From Saccharibacillus endophyticus (GTDB taxonomy: Bacteria > Bacillota > Bacilli > Paenibacillales > Paenibacillaceae): a stretch of 59,378 nucleotides of DNA. The number at the start of each line of letters is the position of its first letter. Position 1 is the stretch's first letter. The stretch covers positions 1-59,378 of the forward strand of contig NZ_JAAZWE010000011.1 of the NCBI RefSeq assembly GCF_013185185.1, given 5' to 3'. Below are positions 17,015 through 27,937 of the stretch, in pieces. The position numbers and the translations under genes are program-made. The notes under the pieces are model-generated. The model saw only the letters and a program-made list of their open reading frames with translations. It did not search any database and was not told the DNA's origin.

Positions 17015-17413
17015 TTACCAAACGTAGCAGATTACTTCGCCGCCAGCTTTCGCTTGACGAGCTTCTTTGTCGGTCATAACTCCCTTAGACGTGGAGATAA
17101 TCGCGATACCCAGGCCGCCCAGTACGCGAGGAACTTCGTTGCTCTTCGTGTACACGCGCAGACCTGGCTTACTGATTCTTTTAAGACCAGTAATAACGCG
17201 CTCATTGTTTTGACCGTATTTCAGGAAAATACGAATGATGCCTTGTTTGTTATCCTGTACGAATTCCGCGTCGCGGATGAAACCTTCGCGCTTCAGGATC
17301 TCGGCAATTTGCTTTTTCATCGCGGAAGCCGGCATTTCGACTTTCTCGTGACGCACCACGTTCGCGTTACGAATACGTGTAAGCATATCAGCAATCGGAT
17401 CGGACATAGTCAT
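17015..17413 (-). CDS. rpsH: 30S ribosomal protein S8
   Basis: The 132-residue primary-binding protein recognises helix 21 of 16S rRNA; in enterobacteria it is also the spc-operon repressor. It begins MTMSDPIADMLTRIRNANVV and has STSKGVMTDKEARQAKAGGE near its C-terminus. GGAGGT lies eight bases before the ATG. Confidence 0.97.
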   Translation of the reverse strand: MTMSDPIADMLTRIRNANVVRHEKVEMPASAMKKQIAEILKREGFIRDAEFVQDNKQGIIRIFLKYGQNNERVITGLKRISKPGLRVYTKSNEVPRVLGGLGIAIISTSKGVMTDKEARQAKAGGEVICYVW

Positions 17414-17445
17414 GTGTGTGAACCTCCTTCCTTGTTATGCGGTAA

Positions 17446-17631
17446 TTACCAGCTTGCTTTTTTAACGCCAGGAATCTGACCTTTATGAGCCAATTCGCGG
17501 AAGCAAATACGGCAGATTTTAAACTTTTGCAGCACCGAGTGTGGACGACCGCAACGTTCGCAGCGCGTGTATGCACGCACTTTGAATTTCGGTGTACGTT
17601 GCTGTTTAACTTTCATCGAAGTTTTTGCCAC
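17446..17631 (-). CDS. rpsN: 30S ribosomal protein S14, zinc-binding type Z
   Basis: This 61-residue short S14 carries two CxxC pairs (RCERCGR and KICRICFR) that bind zinc, unlike the longer cysteine-free form made by many bacteria under zinc limitation. It sits in the 30S head. The GTG at 17631 has GGAGGT eleven bases upstream, a slightly long spacing. It lies between rplE and rpsH. Confidence 0.96.
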   Translation of the reverse strand: MAKTSMKVKQQRTPKFKVRAYTRCERCGRPHSVLQKFKICRICFRELAHKGQIPGVKKASW

Positions 17632-17702
17632 TTTAGCCTGACACCTCCTGGATTTTTCGGGAGAACAGGGTCATAGATCATGGCCCTAGATACTGGCCGA
17701 TA

Positions 17703-18245
17703 TTATTTTGCGAAAGGCATTCCGAGACCTGCAAGCAGTTCGCGGCCCTCTTCGTCTGTTTTTGCTGTCGTAACGATAACGATATCCATACCGCGGACCT
17801 TGTCCACTTGATCGTATTGGATTTCAGGGAAGATCAGCTGTTCTTTAAGACCCAGTGTGTAGTTGCCGCGGCCGTCGAAGGCTTTGTTGGATACACCTTG
17901 GAAGTCACGTACGCGTGGAAGCGATACGTTGAACAGTTTGTCGAGGAACTGGTACATACGCTCGCCGCGCAGTGTAACCTTAGTTCCAATCGGCATATCT
18001 TCACGCAGTTTGAAACCTGCGATCGATTTTTTTGCACGAGTGATGACAGGCTTTTGGCCTGCGATCTGCTCCAGTTCAGCTACGGCAGTATCGAGAACTT
18101 TGGAGTTGGATACGGCTTCGCCGACACCCATGTTGATGACAACTTTCTCCAGCTTCGGAACCTGCATGATCGAAGAGTAGCCGAACTTCTGCATCAGAGC
18201 AGGAGTGCTTTCGTTCAAATAACGTTCTTTAAGTCTTGTTACCAT
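17703..18245 (-). CDS. rplE: 50S ribosomal protein L5
   Basis: The 180-residue protein forms part of the 5S ribonucleoprotein with L18 and bridges to S13. It begins MVTRLKERYLNESTPALMQK and contains RVRDFQGVSNKAFDGRGNY, typical of L5. It follows rplX by 32 bases. Confidence 0.97.
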   Translation of the reverse strand: MVTRLKERYLNESTPALMQKFGYSSIMQVPKLEKVVINMGVGEAVSNSKVLDTAVAELEQIAGQKPVITRAKKSIAGFKLREDMPIGTKVTLRGERMYQFLDKLFNVSLPRVRDFQGVSNKAFDGRGNYTLGLKEQLIFPEIQYDQVDKVRGMDIVIVTTAKTDEEGRELLAGLGMPFAK

Positions 18246-18277
18246 GAAGGATGAACCTCCTTTCCGTAAAAATGGGA

Positions 18278-18634
18278 TTATTCGATAACTTCTCCGGACC
18301 GTTTCGCAACGCGCACTTTTTTGCCGTTATCCAGCGTTTTGTAACCTACGCGGGTTACTTTGCCGCCGTCTTTCGGGTCAACGTGCATCACGTTCGACAC
18401 GTGGATCGAAGCTTCTTGTTCCACGATTCCGCCTTGCGGGTTCGCTTGGCTTGGCTTCTGGTGTTTTTTCACCATGTTCACGCCTTCGACCAACACGCGG
18501 TTTTCACGAGGATAAGCAGCGATAACGCGTGCTTTTTTGCCTTTGTCTTTACCGCTGATCACGATAACGACATCGTCTTTTTTCACGTGAAGTTTGTTGT
18601 TGTGGGATTCCAGAACTTTTTTCACTCTTGCCAT
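18278..18634 (-). CDS. rplX: 50S ribosomal protein L24
   Basis: The 118-residue assembly initiator binds the 5' end of 23S rRNA. It has a KOW motif (DDVVIVISGKDKGKKARVIA) near residues 20-39. The ATG at 18634 has GGAGGT seven bases upstream; an extension of three codons overlaps the site. Confidence 0.96.
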   Translation of the reverse strand: MARVKKVLESHNNKLHVKKDDVVIVISGKDKGKKARVIAAYPRENRVLVEGVNMVKKHQKPSQANPQGGIVEQEASIHVSNVMHVDPKDGGKVTRVGYKTLDNGKKVRVAKRSGEVIE

Positions 18635-18692
18635 CAGGTACACCTCCTATGACTTAAAGGTCGATCGACCGTTAAGAAAATCGTGCATTATA

Positions 18693-19061
18693 TTAGATAA
18701 CTTCCGGTGCCAAGGAAACGATTTTCATGAAGTCCTTGTCGCGAAGCTCACGAGCAACTGGTCCGAAGATACGTGTACCGCGTGGTCCACGATCGTCTTT
18801 TACGACTACCGCTGCGTTTTCGTCGAATGCGATGTACGATCCGTCTTTACGACGTACCGAACGCTTCGTGCGAACAACTACTGCTTTAACTACGTCGCCT
18901 TTTTTGACAACGCCCCCTGGTGTTGCTTGTTTTACCGAGCAAACGATCAGGTCACCGATGTTAGCTGTACGACGTCCCGTACCACCAAGTACGCGGATAC
19001 ACATCAGTTCCTTCGCACCGGAGTTATCAGCTACAGCCAAACGTGTAAATGGTTGAATCAT
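18693..19061 (-). CDS. rplN: 50S ribosomal protein L14
   Basis: The 122-residue protein is at the subunit interface and is the docking point of the silencing factor RsfS. It begins MIQPFTRLAVADNSGAKEL, nearly invariant in bacteria, and ends in MKIVSLAPEVI. It lies 36 bases after rpsQ. Confidence 0.97.
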   Translation of the reverse strand: MIQPFTRLAVADNSGAKELMCIRVLGGTGRRTANIGDLIVCSVKQATPGGVVKKGDVVKAVVVRTKRSVRRKDGSYIAFDENAAVVVKDDRGPRGTRIFGPVARELRDKDFMKIVSLAPEVI

Positions 19062-19097
19062 TATGAATGTCCTCCTTTCGGACGAGCTTATCGTTCA

Positions 19098-19364
19098 TTA
19101 GATGATGATTGCTTTTTCAGTAACTGCAGCCAGTCTCCAACGCTTGTCTTTGGACAGCGGGCGAGTTTCAACGATTCTTACTGTATCGCCGATTTTCGCT
19201 TCGTTGTTCTCGTCATGCGCTTTGAATTTCTTCGTCGACTTGATGCGTTTGTGGTAGAGCTCGTGTTTTTTGTAAGTTTCTACAACAACAACGATCGTCT
19301 TATCCATTTTGTCGCTTACGACTTTACCCACCAACGTTTTACGCGAGTTGCGTTCTTCGGTCAT
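19098..19364 (-). CDS. rpsQ: 30S ribosomal protein S17
   Basis: The 88-residue OB-fold protein is a primary binder of 16S rRNA. VGKVVSDKMDKTIVVVVE at about 12-29 and VRIVETRPLSKDKRWRL are family marks. It follows rpmC by 55 bases. Confidence 0.97.
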   Translation of the reverse strand: MTEERNSRKTLVGKVVSDKMDKTIVVVVETYKKHELYHKRIKSTKKFKAHDENNEAKIGDTVRIVETRPLSKDKRWRLAAVTEKAIII

Positions 19365-19419
19365 GGTTAGCCTCCTTCCTGAATAAAGGGCTTATATTAT
19401 ACCCGAGGGTTCAAAGGAA

Positions 19420-19620
19420 TTAAGAAGTAATTCCGAGTTCTCTTTGACGCAGAACCGTTTTAGCACGAGCGATTTCCTTGCGGACTACGCTAATGCGTGT
19501 AGGGTTATCGAGCTGACCGGTAGCGAGCTGAAAGCGCAGATTAAAGAGTTCTTCTTTAAATCCGGAGACCTTCTGTTCGATTTCGGCAGTAGTCAGGTCA
19601 CGCAGTTCCTTAGCCTTCAT
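19420..19620 (-). CDS. rpmC: 50S ribosomal protein L29
   Basis: The 66-residue helical-hairpin protein lies at the exit tunnel and helps dock trigger factor and SRP. It begins MKAKELRDLTTAEIEQKVSG. The start at 19620 lies inside the end of rplP (11-base overlap), with GGTGGTG upstream within the rplP coding sequence, so the two are probably translationally coupled. Confidence 0.95.
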   Translation of the reverse strand: MKAKELRDLTTAEIEQKVSGFKEELFNLRFQLATGQLDNPTRISVVRKEIARAKTVLRQRELGITS

Positions 19621-20044
19621 TTGCTTCACCACCCAATTCTTCACGTTTCACAAACTTAGTTTTAACAGGCAGTTTGTGAGAAGCGAGGCGCATTGCTTCA
19701 CGAGCGATTTCTTCCGAAACGCCAGCAAGTTCAAACATGATCTTGCCCGGTTTTACAACCGCTACCCATTTCTCAACGTTACCTTTACCGCTACCCATCC
19801 GAACCTCGAGAGGCTTTTGAGTAATCGGCTTGTCCGGGAAAATTTTGATCCAGACTTTACCGCCCCGTTTGATGTAACGGGTCATGGCGATACGCGCTGC
19901 TTCGATCTGACGGTTCGTGATCCACGAAGGTTCAGTCGCTTGCAGGCCGAATTCGCCGAAGTTCAATTCAGTACCGCCCTTAGCACGACCGGCCATGCTG
20001 CCGCGTTGCTGTTTACGGTGTTTTACACGTTTAGGTACCAACAT
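19610..20044 (-). CDS. rplP: 50S ribosomal protein L16
   Basis: The 144-residue protein lies near the A-site of the 50S subunit and is needed for late assembly. It begins MLVPKRVKHRKQQRGSMAGR, the canonical start. It follows rpsC by two bases and overlaps rpmC. Confidence 0.97.
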   Translation of the reverse strand: MLVPKRVKHRKQQRGSMAGRAKGGTELNFGEFGLQATEPSWITNRQIEAARIAMTRYIKRGGKVWIKIFPDKPITQKPLEVRMGSGKGNVEKWVAVVKPGKIMFELAGVSEEIAREAMRLASHKLPVKTKFVKREELGGEANEG

Positions 20045-20046
20045 GA

Positions 20047-20712
20047 TTAGTTGCCTCCTTCCTGAGCAGCTTGTTTCTTAGCTGGAGGAAGAACTTCTCC
20101 ACGATAGATCCATACTTTAACGCCGATACGACCGTAAGTCGTGTGCGCTTCAGCTGTACCGTAGTCGATGTCGGCACGCAGGGTATGAAGTGGAACAGTT
20201 CCTTCGCTGTAGCCTTCCGAACGTGCGATTTCAGCGCCGCCCAGACGTCCACTAACTGCAGTTTTAATTCCTTTAGCGCCTGCACGCATTGTACGTTGCA
20301 TCGATTGTTTCAGAGCACGACGGAACGATACGCGACGTTCCAATTGTTGTGCAATGCTTTCGGCAACCAGAATAGCGTCCAGTTCTTGATTTTTGATTTC
20401 CGCGATGTTGATGTGTACTTTTTTACCGTTCGAAATCTTAGTGATTTCGCCACGCAGTACTTCAACTTCAGCGCCGCCGCGTCCGATAACCATACCCGGC
20501 TTCGCCGTATGGATCGTTACGTTCACGCGGTTAGCTGCACGTTCGATCTCGATCTTGGAGACAGCGGATTCTTTAAGCTTAGCTTTCAGATATTCGCGGA
20601 TCTTCACGTCTTCGATCAACAATGTACCGAAGTCTTTACCAGCATACCATTTGGATTCCCAGTCACGGATGATCCCTACGCGGAGTCCGACCGGATTTAC
20701 TTTTTGTCCCAC
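20047..20712 (-). CDS. rpsC: 30S ribosomal protein S3
   Basis: The 221-residue protein forms the mRNA entry channel with S4 and S5 and has helicase-assisting residues. The KH domain motif VIGRGGAEVEVLRGEI is near residues 75-90. The GTG start at 20712 has GGAGG six bases upstream and gives the usual MGQKVNPVGLRVG. Confidence 0.97.
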   Translation of the reverse strand: MGQKVNPVGLRVGIIRDWESKWYAGKDFGTLLIEDVKIREYLKAKLKESAVSKIEIERAANRVNVTIHTAKPGMVIGRGGAEVEVLRGEITKISNGKKVHINIAEIKNQELDAILVAESIAQQLERRVSFRRALKQSMQRTMRAGAKGIKTAVSGRLGGAEIARSEGYSEGTVPLHTLRADIDYGTAEAHTTYGRIGVKVWIYRGEVLPPAKKQAAQEGGN

Positions 20713-20724
20713 AGTTGTCCCTCC

Positions 20725-21057
20725 TTACTTTTCGGATACAGCCAAAGTGATGTGGCTGGTGCGTTTATTGATCCGGCTTGCGCGTCCCATTGCCCGAGGG
20801 CGGAAACGTTTCAAAGTCGGTCCTTGGTTTACGTAAACTTGCGAGATAACCAGCTTGCTCACGTCCAGCGAGTGGTTGTGTTCTGCGTTAGCGATTGCCG
20901 AGTTCAGCAACTTCTCCAGAATCGGGGATGCCGCTTTCGGAGTGTGGCGCAGAATCGCGATTGCTTCACCTACGTGTTTGCCGCGAATCAGGTCAGCGAC
21001 CAATTGGGCTTTACGTGGCGAGATGCGGGAATACTTCAAGTGCGCTTGTGCTTCCAT
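20725..21057 (-). CDS. rplV: 50S ribosomal protein L22
   Basis: The 110-residue protein has a beta hairpin that lines the narrow part of the exit tunnel, where macrolide resistance changes can occur. KYSRISPRKAQLVADLIRGK near the N-terminus and GPTLKRFRPRAMGRA near the C-terminus identify it. Confidence 0.97.
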   Translation of the reverse strand: MEAQAHLKYSRISPRKAQLVADLIRGKHVGEAIAILRHTPKAASPILEKLLNSAIANAEHNHSLDVSKLVISQVYVNQGPTLKRFRPRAMGRASRINKRTSHITLAVSEK

Positions 21058-21097
21058 GCTATCATAACCTCCCTTCGGACTTTAATGTAAGGTCCGT

Positions 21098-21376
21098 TTA
21101 GCGTCTTGTTTTCTTGTCGTCAGCGGCGTGGCCTTTGTAAGTACGCGTCGGCGCGAACTCACCCAGTTTGTGTCCAACCATATCTTCCGTTACATAAACC
21201 GGTACATGCTTGCGACCGTCGTAAACGGCGAAAGTGTGTCCGATGAATTGCGGGAAAATCGTGGAACGTCTGGACCAAGTTTTGATAACGACTTTCTTTT
21301 CGGTTTCATTCAAAACTTCTACCTTTTTGAGCAGGTATCCGTCAATGAAAGGGCCTTTTTTAAGACTGCGTGTCAT
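21098..21376 (-). CDS. rpsS: 30S ribosomal protein S19
   Basis: The 92-residue head protein pairs with S13 and contacts the A-site tRNA finger. It begins MTRSLKKGPFIDGYLLKKVE and has KTWSRRSTIFPQFIGHTFAVY, both family signatures. It follows rplB by 70 bases. Confidence 0.97.
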   Translation of the reverse strand: MTRSLKKGPFIDGYLLKKVEVLNETEKKVVIKTWSRRSTIFPQFIGHTFAVYDGRKHVPVYVTEDMVGHKLGEFAPTRTYKGHAADDKKTRR

Positions 21377-21446
21377 CGATTGTAGTCCTCCCTTCAGCTG
21401 GCTTGTTGCATAATCCTAGCCGGCGAAGCAATGCGGGATAAGCGCA

Positions 21447-22277
21447 TTACTTCGTGCGGCGACGGATGATGTATTGATCCGAAGATTTGTTTTTCTTGCG
21501 CGTTTTGTAACCAAGTGTTGGCTTGCCCCATGGAGACAGCGGGGACTTACGTCCGATTGGAGCACGGCCTTCACCACCACCGTGTGGGTGATCGTTCGGG
21601 TTCATGACTACGCCGCGGACTTGAGGACGGTTGCCCAACCAACGGTTACGTCCTGCTTTACCGATCTTCACGAGTTCGTGGTCTTGGTTGCCTACCGAAC
21701 CGATTGTAGCGCGGCAAACTTTCAGTACGCGACGAACTTCGCCCGAAGACAGACGGATCGATACGTAACGTTCTTCTTTACCCAGCAGTTGAGCTTCTGT
21801 GCCGGCTGCGCGGACCAATTGGCCGCCTTTGCCTGGTTTCAACTCAATGTTGTGGATAACTGTACCTACCGGAATGTTTTCCAGTGGCAGCGCGTTACCG
21901 ATCTTAATGTCGGATTCAGGACCGGAGTAGATCGTATCGCCAACTTTCAGACCTTTAGGCGCGATGATGTAGCGTTTCTCGCCGTCCGCATAGTTGATCA
22001 GTGCGATGTTCGATGTCCGGTTAGGATCGTATTCGATCGTAGCAACGTGGCCTGGAATTCCATCTTTGGTACGTTTAAAGTCGATGATGCGGTATTTACG
22101 TTTGTGTCCGCCGCCGTGGTGACGAACCGTAATTTTACCTTGGTTGTTACGACCCGCTTTTTTGAAGAGCGGCGCCAGCAACGATTTTTCCGGCTGATTC
22201 GTTGTGATTTCTTCGAACGTCGACACGCTCATTGCGCGGCGGGCCGGGGATGTTGGTTTGTACTTTTTGATTGGCAC
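21447..22277 (-). CDS. rplB: 50S ribosomal protein L2
   Basis: The 276-residue protein is needed for subunit association and peptidyl-transferase activity. The C-terminal loop has RGVVMNPNDHPHGGGEGRA, including the conserved His. A GTG start at 22277 is supported by GGAGG eight bases upstream. It follows rplW by 14 bases. Confidence 0.97.
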   Translation of the reverse strand: MPIKKYKPTSPARRAMSVSTFEEITTNQPEKSLLAPLFKKAGRNNQGKITVRHHGGGHKRKYRIIDFKRTKDGIPGHVATIEYDPNRTSNIALINYADGEKRYIIAPKGLKVGDTIYSGPESDIKIGNALPLENIPVGTVIHNIELKPGKGGQLVRAAGTEAQLLGKEERYVSIRLSSGEVRRVLKVCRATIGSVGNQDHELVKIGKAGRNRWLGNRPQVRGVVMNPNDHPHGGGEGRAPIGRKSPLSPWGKPTLGYKTRKKNKSSDQYIIRRRTK

Positions 22278-22291
22278 GTTAGTTTCCCTCC

Positions 22292-22585
22292 TTACTCTGC
22301 AGATTCAAAGAATTCGAGCGATTTGCTTTCTGGAGTCAGCGTCACGATCGCTTTCTTCCACTCGCTCGTGTAACCGGAGTGACGGCCGTAACGTTTCGGC
22401 TTAGCCGGAACGCGCAGAACGTTAACTTTCAGCACTTTCACGCCGAAAATTGCTTCTACTGCCTTCTTCACTTCCGTTTTGTTAGCGCTCATTTGCACTT
22501 CAAACACGTATTTCGACTGACTCATTGCTTCAGCTGTACGTTCCGTAATAATCGGACGTTTGATAAGGTCGCGAGGATCTTTCAT
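22292..22585 (-). CDS. rplW: 50S ribosomal protein L23
   Basis: The 97-residue protein at the exit tunnel is the main dock for trigger factor and SRP. It begins MKDPRDLIKRPIITERTAEA and has KRYGRHSGYTSEWKKAIVTL. Its ATG overlaps the rplD stop (TAATG), giving translational coupling. Confidence 0.97.
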   Translation of the reverse strand: MKDPRDLIKRPIITERTAEAMSQSKYVFEVQMSANKTEVKKAVEAIFGVKVLKVNVLRVPAKPKRYGRHSGYTSEWKKAIVTLTPESKSLEFFESAE

Positions 22586-23208
22586 TATGCGAATACCTCC
22601 TGTACCTTCTGTACTGCGTCCTTCGTGATGATCAACTTATCATGCACGAGCACGTCAAGAACATTAATGCCGTCGGCTTGAACGAATTTCACGCCTGGGA
22701 TGTTACGAGCGGACAGAGCTACGTTGTTATCATATTCCGGAGCCACTACCAGGGCTTTGCGGTCTACGTTCAACTTGCTCAGGATACCCGCGAATTCTTT
22801 TGTCTTCGGAGCATTCAGGCTCAGTGCATCCAGAACGATAATTTCGTTTGCGATGACTTTCGAAGACAGTGCCGATTTGATCGCCAGACGACGAACTTTT
22901 TTAGGCAGTTTGAAGGAGTAGCTGCGCGGAGTTGGTCCGAAGACAATACCGCCGCCTCTCCATTGTGGAGAACGGATGGAGCCTTGACGAGCACGTCCCG
23001 TACCTTTTTGTTTCCAAGGTTTACGACCGCCGCCACGAACTTCCGAACGTCCTTTAACTTTGTGCGTACCGGAGCGCAGCGATGCTTGTTGCATCACGAC
23101 TGCCTGGTGAAGCACATGTCCGTTAGGATTAATTCCGAATACCGAATCACTCAGTTCGATTTCTCCAACTTCGCTACCTTCGATATTGAAAACTTTTACT
23201 GTAGGCAT
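22585..23208 (-). CDS. rplD: 50S ribosomal protein L4
   Basis: The 207-residue protein has a long loop reaching into the exit tunnel; in some bacteria it also controls the S10 operon. The loop block KPWKQKGTGRARQGSIRSPQ is near residues 62-82. It lies between rplC and rplW. Confidence 0.97.
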   Translation of the reverse strand: MPTVKVFNIEGSEVGEIELSDSVFGINPNGHVLHQAVVMQQASLRSGTHKVKGRSEVRGGGRKPWKQKGTGRARQGSIRSPQWRGGGIVFGPTPRSYSFKLPKKVRRLAIKSALSSKVIANEIIVLDALSLNAPKTKEFAGILSKLNVDRKALVVAPEYDNNVALSARNIPGVKFVQADGINVLDVLVHDKLIITKDAVQKVQEVFA

Positions 23209-23238
23209 TTCATGTTCCTCCTTTCTGCTAAGGATTTA

Positions 23239-23862
23239 TTATTTCTTCACCGATTCGCGAACTTTAACGAAGCCGTTTTTAGGACCCGGAATGGAGCCTT
23301 TAACCAACAGTACGTTGCGTTCCGCATCGACTCTTACGATTTCGAGGTTTTGAACAGTGATCGAGTCATGGCCCATATGTCCTGGCAGGCGTTTACCTTT
23401 CGGTACGCGGTTAGCCTGGATGGAACCCATCGAACCCGGTCTGCGGTGGTAACGCGAGCCGTGCGACATTGGTCCGCGGCTTTGTCCCCAACGCTTGATA
23501 CTACCGGCGAAACCTTTACCTTTGGATACGCCGCTTACGTCGACGAATTGTCCTTCGGCAAACACGTCCGCTTTAAGCACTTGTCCAACCTCGTAGTTAG
23601 CGAGGTCAACACCGCGAAGTTCGCGAATGTAGCGCTTAGGTGCAGTGTCCGCTTTTTTAGCGTGACCTGCCTCCGGTTTGTTGGAACGGCTAGCTTTCTT
23701 GTCCGCGAAACCGATTTGTACCGCTTCATAACCGTCATTTTCCAGGTCTTTCTTCTGCAGAACCACGCATGGGCCTGCTTCGATAACCGTTACAGGAACG
23801 ACGTTACCTTCAGCGGTGAACACTTGGGTCATACCCAGTTTTTTCCCTAAGATACCAGTCAT
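23239..23862 (-). CDS. rplC: 50S ribosomal protein L3
   Basis: The 207-residue early-assembly protein binds near the peptidyl-transferase centre. It begins MTGILGKKLGMTQVFTAEGN and has GHMGHDSITVQNLEIVRVDA. The ATG at 23862 is five bases after AGAGGTG; a six-codon extension has no ribosome site. Confidence 0.97.
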   Translation of the reverse strand: MTGILGKKLGMTQVFTAEGNVVPVTVIEAGPCVVLQKKDLENDGYEAVQIGFADKKASRSNKPEAGHAKKADTAPKRYIRELRGVDLANYEVGQVLKADVFAEGQFVDVSGVSKGKGFAGSIKRWGQSRGPMSHGSRYHRRPGSMGSIQANRVPKGKRLPGHMGHDSITVQNLEIVRVDAERNVLLVKGSIPGPKNGFVKVRESVKK

Positions 23863-23901
23863 GTTGACACCTCTTTTCATTTATGTCCTTATTCAGGAGT
23901 C

Positions 23902-24210
23902 TTACAGTTTGATTTCGATATCCACGCCGGACGGCAGGTCCAGACGCATCAACGCATCAACGGTTTGTGGAGTCGGGTTCACAATATCGATCAAACGCTT
24001 GTGTGTGCGTTGTTCGAATTGCTCACGCGAATCCTTGTATTTGTGCACCGCACGGAGAATGGTAATGATTTGTTTTTCAGTCGGCAGCGGGATCGGTCCG
24101 GAAACACCGGCACCCGAACGTTTTGCTGTTTCAACGATTTTCTCGGCAGATTGATCCAGAACTCTGTGATCATATGCTTTCAAACGAATACGGATTTTTT
24201 GCTTTGCCAT
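23902..24210 (-). CDS. rpsJ: 30S ribosomal protein S10 (NusE)
   Basis: The 102-residue protein works both in the 30S head and, as NusE with NusB, in rRNA antitermination at boxA. It begins MAKQKIRIRLKAYDHRVLDQ. The ATG at 24210 has a GGAGGG site upstream; the open frame runs to 24324 through the leader and is not expected to be translated. It is the first gene of the S10-spc-alpha superoperon. Confidence 0.97.
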   Translation of the reverse strand: MAKQKIRIRLKAYDHRVLDQSAEKIVETAKRSGAGVSGPIPLPTEKQIITILRAVHKYKDSREQFEQRTHKRLIDIVNPTPQTVDALMRLDLPSGVDIEIKL

Positions 24211-24350
24211 TTCAAATTCCCTCCTTCTATCGCCCAATTTGGTATCGGACATACTCCGCGAAAATTTTCCGCTCACACCAACTATGGCAAAGGAGCCGGG
24301 TGTGTCGGTAACCTCTCGCATCATCGCAACGTCTCAGAACAACATTCATT

Positions 24351-24379
24351 ATTATATAGAAGATGTTGAGACAATGCAA
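24351..24379 (-). promoter_or_regulatory. Sigma-A promoter of the S10 superoperon
   Basis: The minus strand shows TTGCAT (24379-24374), a 17-base spacer and a perfect TATAAT (24356-24351). It gives a leader of roughly 135 bases before rpsJ, in which CACACC and GGTGTG could pair. The promoter lies between the tuf terminator and rpsJ in an otherwise gene-free gap of 308 bases. Confidence 0.88.
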
Positions 24380-24397
24380 CCCTTTTTTAAAATTACA

Positions 24398-24455
24398 CAA
24401 AAAGAAAGCGAGGCCCTATCCCGACTTCGGGATGATGGCCCCGCCTCGCGCTTTC
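24398..24455 (-). terminator. Rho-independent terminator after tuf
   Basis: A long hairpin on the minus strand, arms beginning GAAAGCG and ending CGCTTTC with an inner ATCCCG/CGGGAT stem, is followed by TTTTTGTG. It ends the str operon before the S10 promoter. Confidence 0.92.
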
Positions 24456-24518
24456 GTTTACAGTACATCGTTACTCGTTCCAGTACACTGTTGCTTTATT
24501 AAACGGGGTTAGCCGTTA

Positions 24519-25709
24519 TTATTTTTGGATTGTTGCTACAGCACCGGCGCCTACTGTACGTCCGCCTTCACGAATAGAGAACTTAGTTCCTTCTTCGATA
24601 GCGATCGGAGCGATCAGGGATACAGTAACGGTGATGTTGTCGCCCGGCATTACCATTTCTGCGCCTTCTGGCAGGTTGATGATGCCCGTTACGTCAGTTG
24701 TACGGAAGTAGAACTGAGGACGGTATCCTGTGAAGAAAGGCTTGTGACGGCCACCTTCTTCTTTAGTCAGGACGTAGATTTGAGCTGTGAACTCAGTGTG
24801 CGGTTTAACCGAACCTGGTTTCGACAGAACTTGTCCACGCTCGATTTGAGTGCGGTCAACACCACGCAGCAGTGCGCCGATGTTGTCGCCGGCTTGAGCG
24901 GAATCCATCAGTTTACGGAACATTTCTACGCCCGTAACAACCGATTTCTTGGACTCTTCAGCGATACCAACGATTTCGACTTCGTCGCCGATCTTAACTG
25001 TACCGCGTTCGATACGGCCAGTTGCTACCGTACCACGGCCAGTGATCGAGAATACGTCCTCGACTGGCATCAGGAAAGGCTTCTCAGTGTCGCGCTCTGG
25101 AGTCGGGATGTACTCATCGATGATGTTGAACATTTCAACGATCTTTTGAGCCCATTCGCCTTCAGGGTTTTGCAGCGCTTCACGAGCGGAACCTTGGATG
25201 ATTGGAGTGTCGTCGCCTGGGAAGTCATATTCGCTCAACAGGTCGCGTACTTCCATTTCAACCAGTTCCAGAAGTTCAGCGTCTTCAACCATGTCGCATT
25301 TGTTCAGGAATACGACGATGTAAGGAACGCCTACTTGACGGGACAGAAGGATGTGTTCGCGAGTTTGCGGCATTGGGCCGTCAGCTGCGGATACAACCAA
25401 GATCGCTCCGTCCATTTGCGCCGCGCCAGTGATCATGTTTTTAACATAGTCGGCGTGACCTGGGCAGTCTACGTGTGCGTAGTGACGAGCTGGAGTTTCG
25501 TATTCGACGTGTGCCGTCGAGATCGTGATACCACGTTCTCTTTCTTCCGGAGCCTTATCGATTTGGTCAAACGCGATTGCAGCACCACCATAAGTCTTCG
25601 ACAGAACAGTTGTGATTGCAGCAGTCAGAGTTGTTTTACCATGGTCGACGTGACCGATAGTACCAATGTTAACGTGCGGCTTATTACGCTCAAATTTAGC
25701 TTTTGCCAT
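24519..25709 (-). CDS. tuf: Elongation factor Tu
   Basis: The 396-residue GTPase delivers aminoacyl-tRNA to the ribosome. G1 is GHVDHGKTT at about 19-27, G3 is DCPGHADYVKN, G4 is NKCD, and domains 2 and 3 follow (RTVGAGAVATI near the end). It is the last gene of the str operon, 100 bases after fusA, and ends at a strong terminator. Confidence 0.98.
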   Translation of the reverse strand: MAKAKFERNKPHVNIGTIGHVDHGKTTLTAAITTVLSKTYGGAAIAFDQIDKAPEERERGITISTAHVEYETPARHYAHVDCPGHADYVKNMITGAAQMDGAILVVSAADGPMPQTREHILLSRQVGVPYIVVFLNKCDMVEDAELLELVEMEVRDLLSEYDFPGDDTPIIQGSAREALQNPEGEWAQKIVEMFNIIDEYIPTPERDTEKPFLMPVEDVFSITGRGTVATGRIERGTVKIGDEVEIVGIAEESKKSVVTGVEMFRKLMDSAQAGDNIGALLRGVDRTQIERGQVLSKPGSVKPHTEFTAQIYVLTKEEGGRHKPFFTGYRPQFYFRTTDVTGIINLPEGAEMVMPGDNITVTVSLIAPIAIEEGTKFSIREGGRTVGAGAVATIQK

Positions 25710-25758
25710 TTGAAACAGTTCCTCCTTAATGTAGAAAAATTATTGGGTTAAAATCAAT

Positions 25759-25794
25759 CCGGATGATGAAGTCCCGTAAGATTCGATCATCCGG
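25759..25794 (-). promoter_or_regulatory. Hairpin in the fusA-tuf gap
   Basis: CCGGATGAT and ATCATCCGG can form a nine-base stem, with a short T-rich stretch (ATTGATTTTAACC) after it on the minus strand. It might attenuate or process the transcript between fusA and tuf. No strong promoter for tuf alone was seen. Confidence 0.5.
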
Positions 25795-25809
25795 CGGTGA
25801 AAACGAGGA

Positions 25810-27888
<2,079 letters not shown>

Positions 27889-27937
27889 GAATGGGAATCT
27901 CCCTTCAAAATTCAATATTGGTTACTAAGCCGAAATC

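Noticed and set aside
24211..24324. N-terminal extension of rpsJ by 38 codons
   Set aside because: The extension lies in the leader, the family start is MAKQKIRIRL, and a GGAGGG site precedes that ATG.
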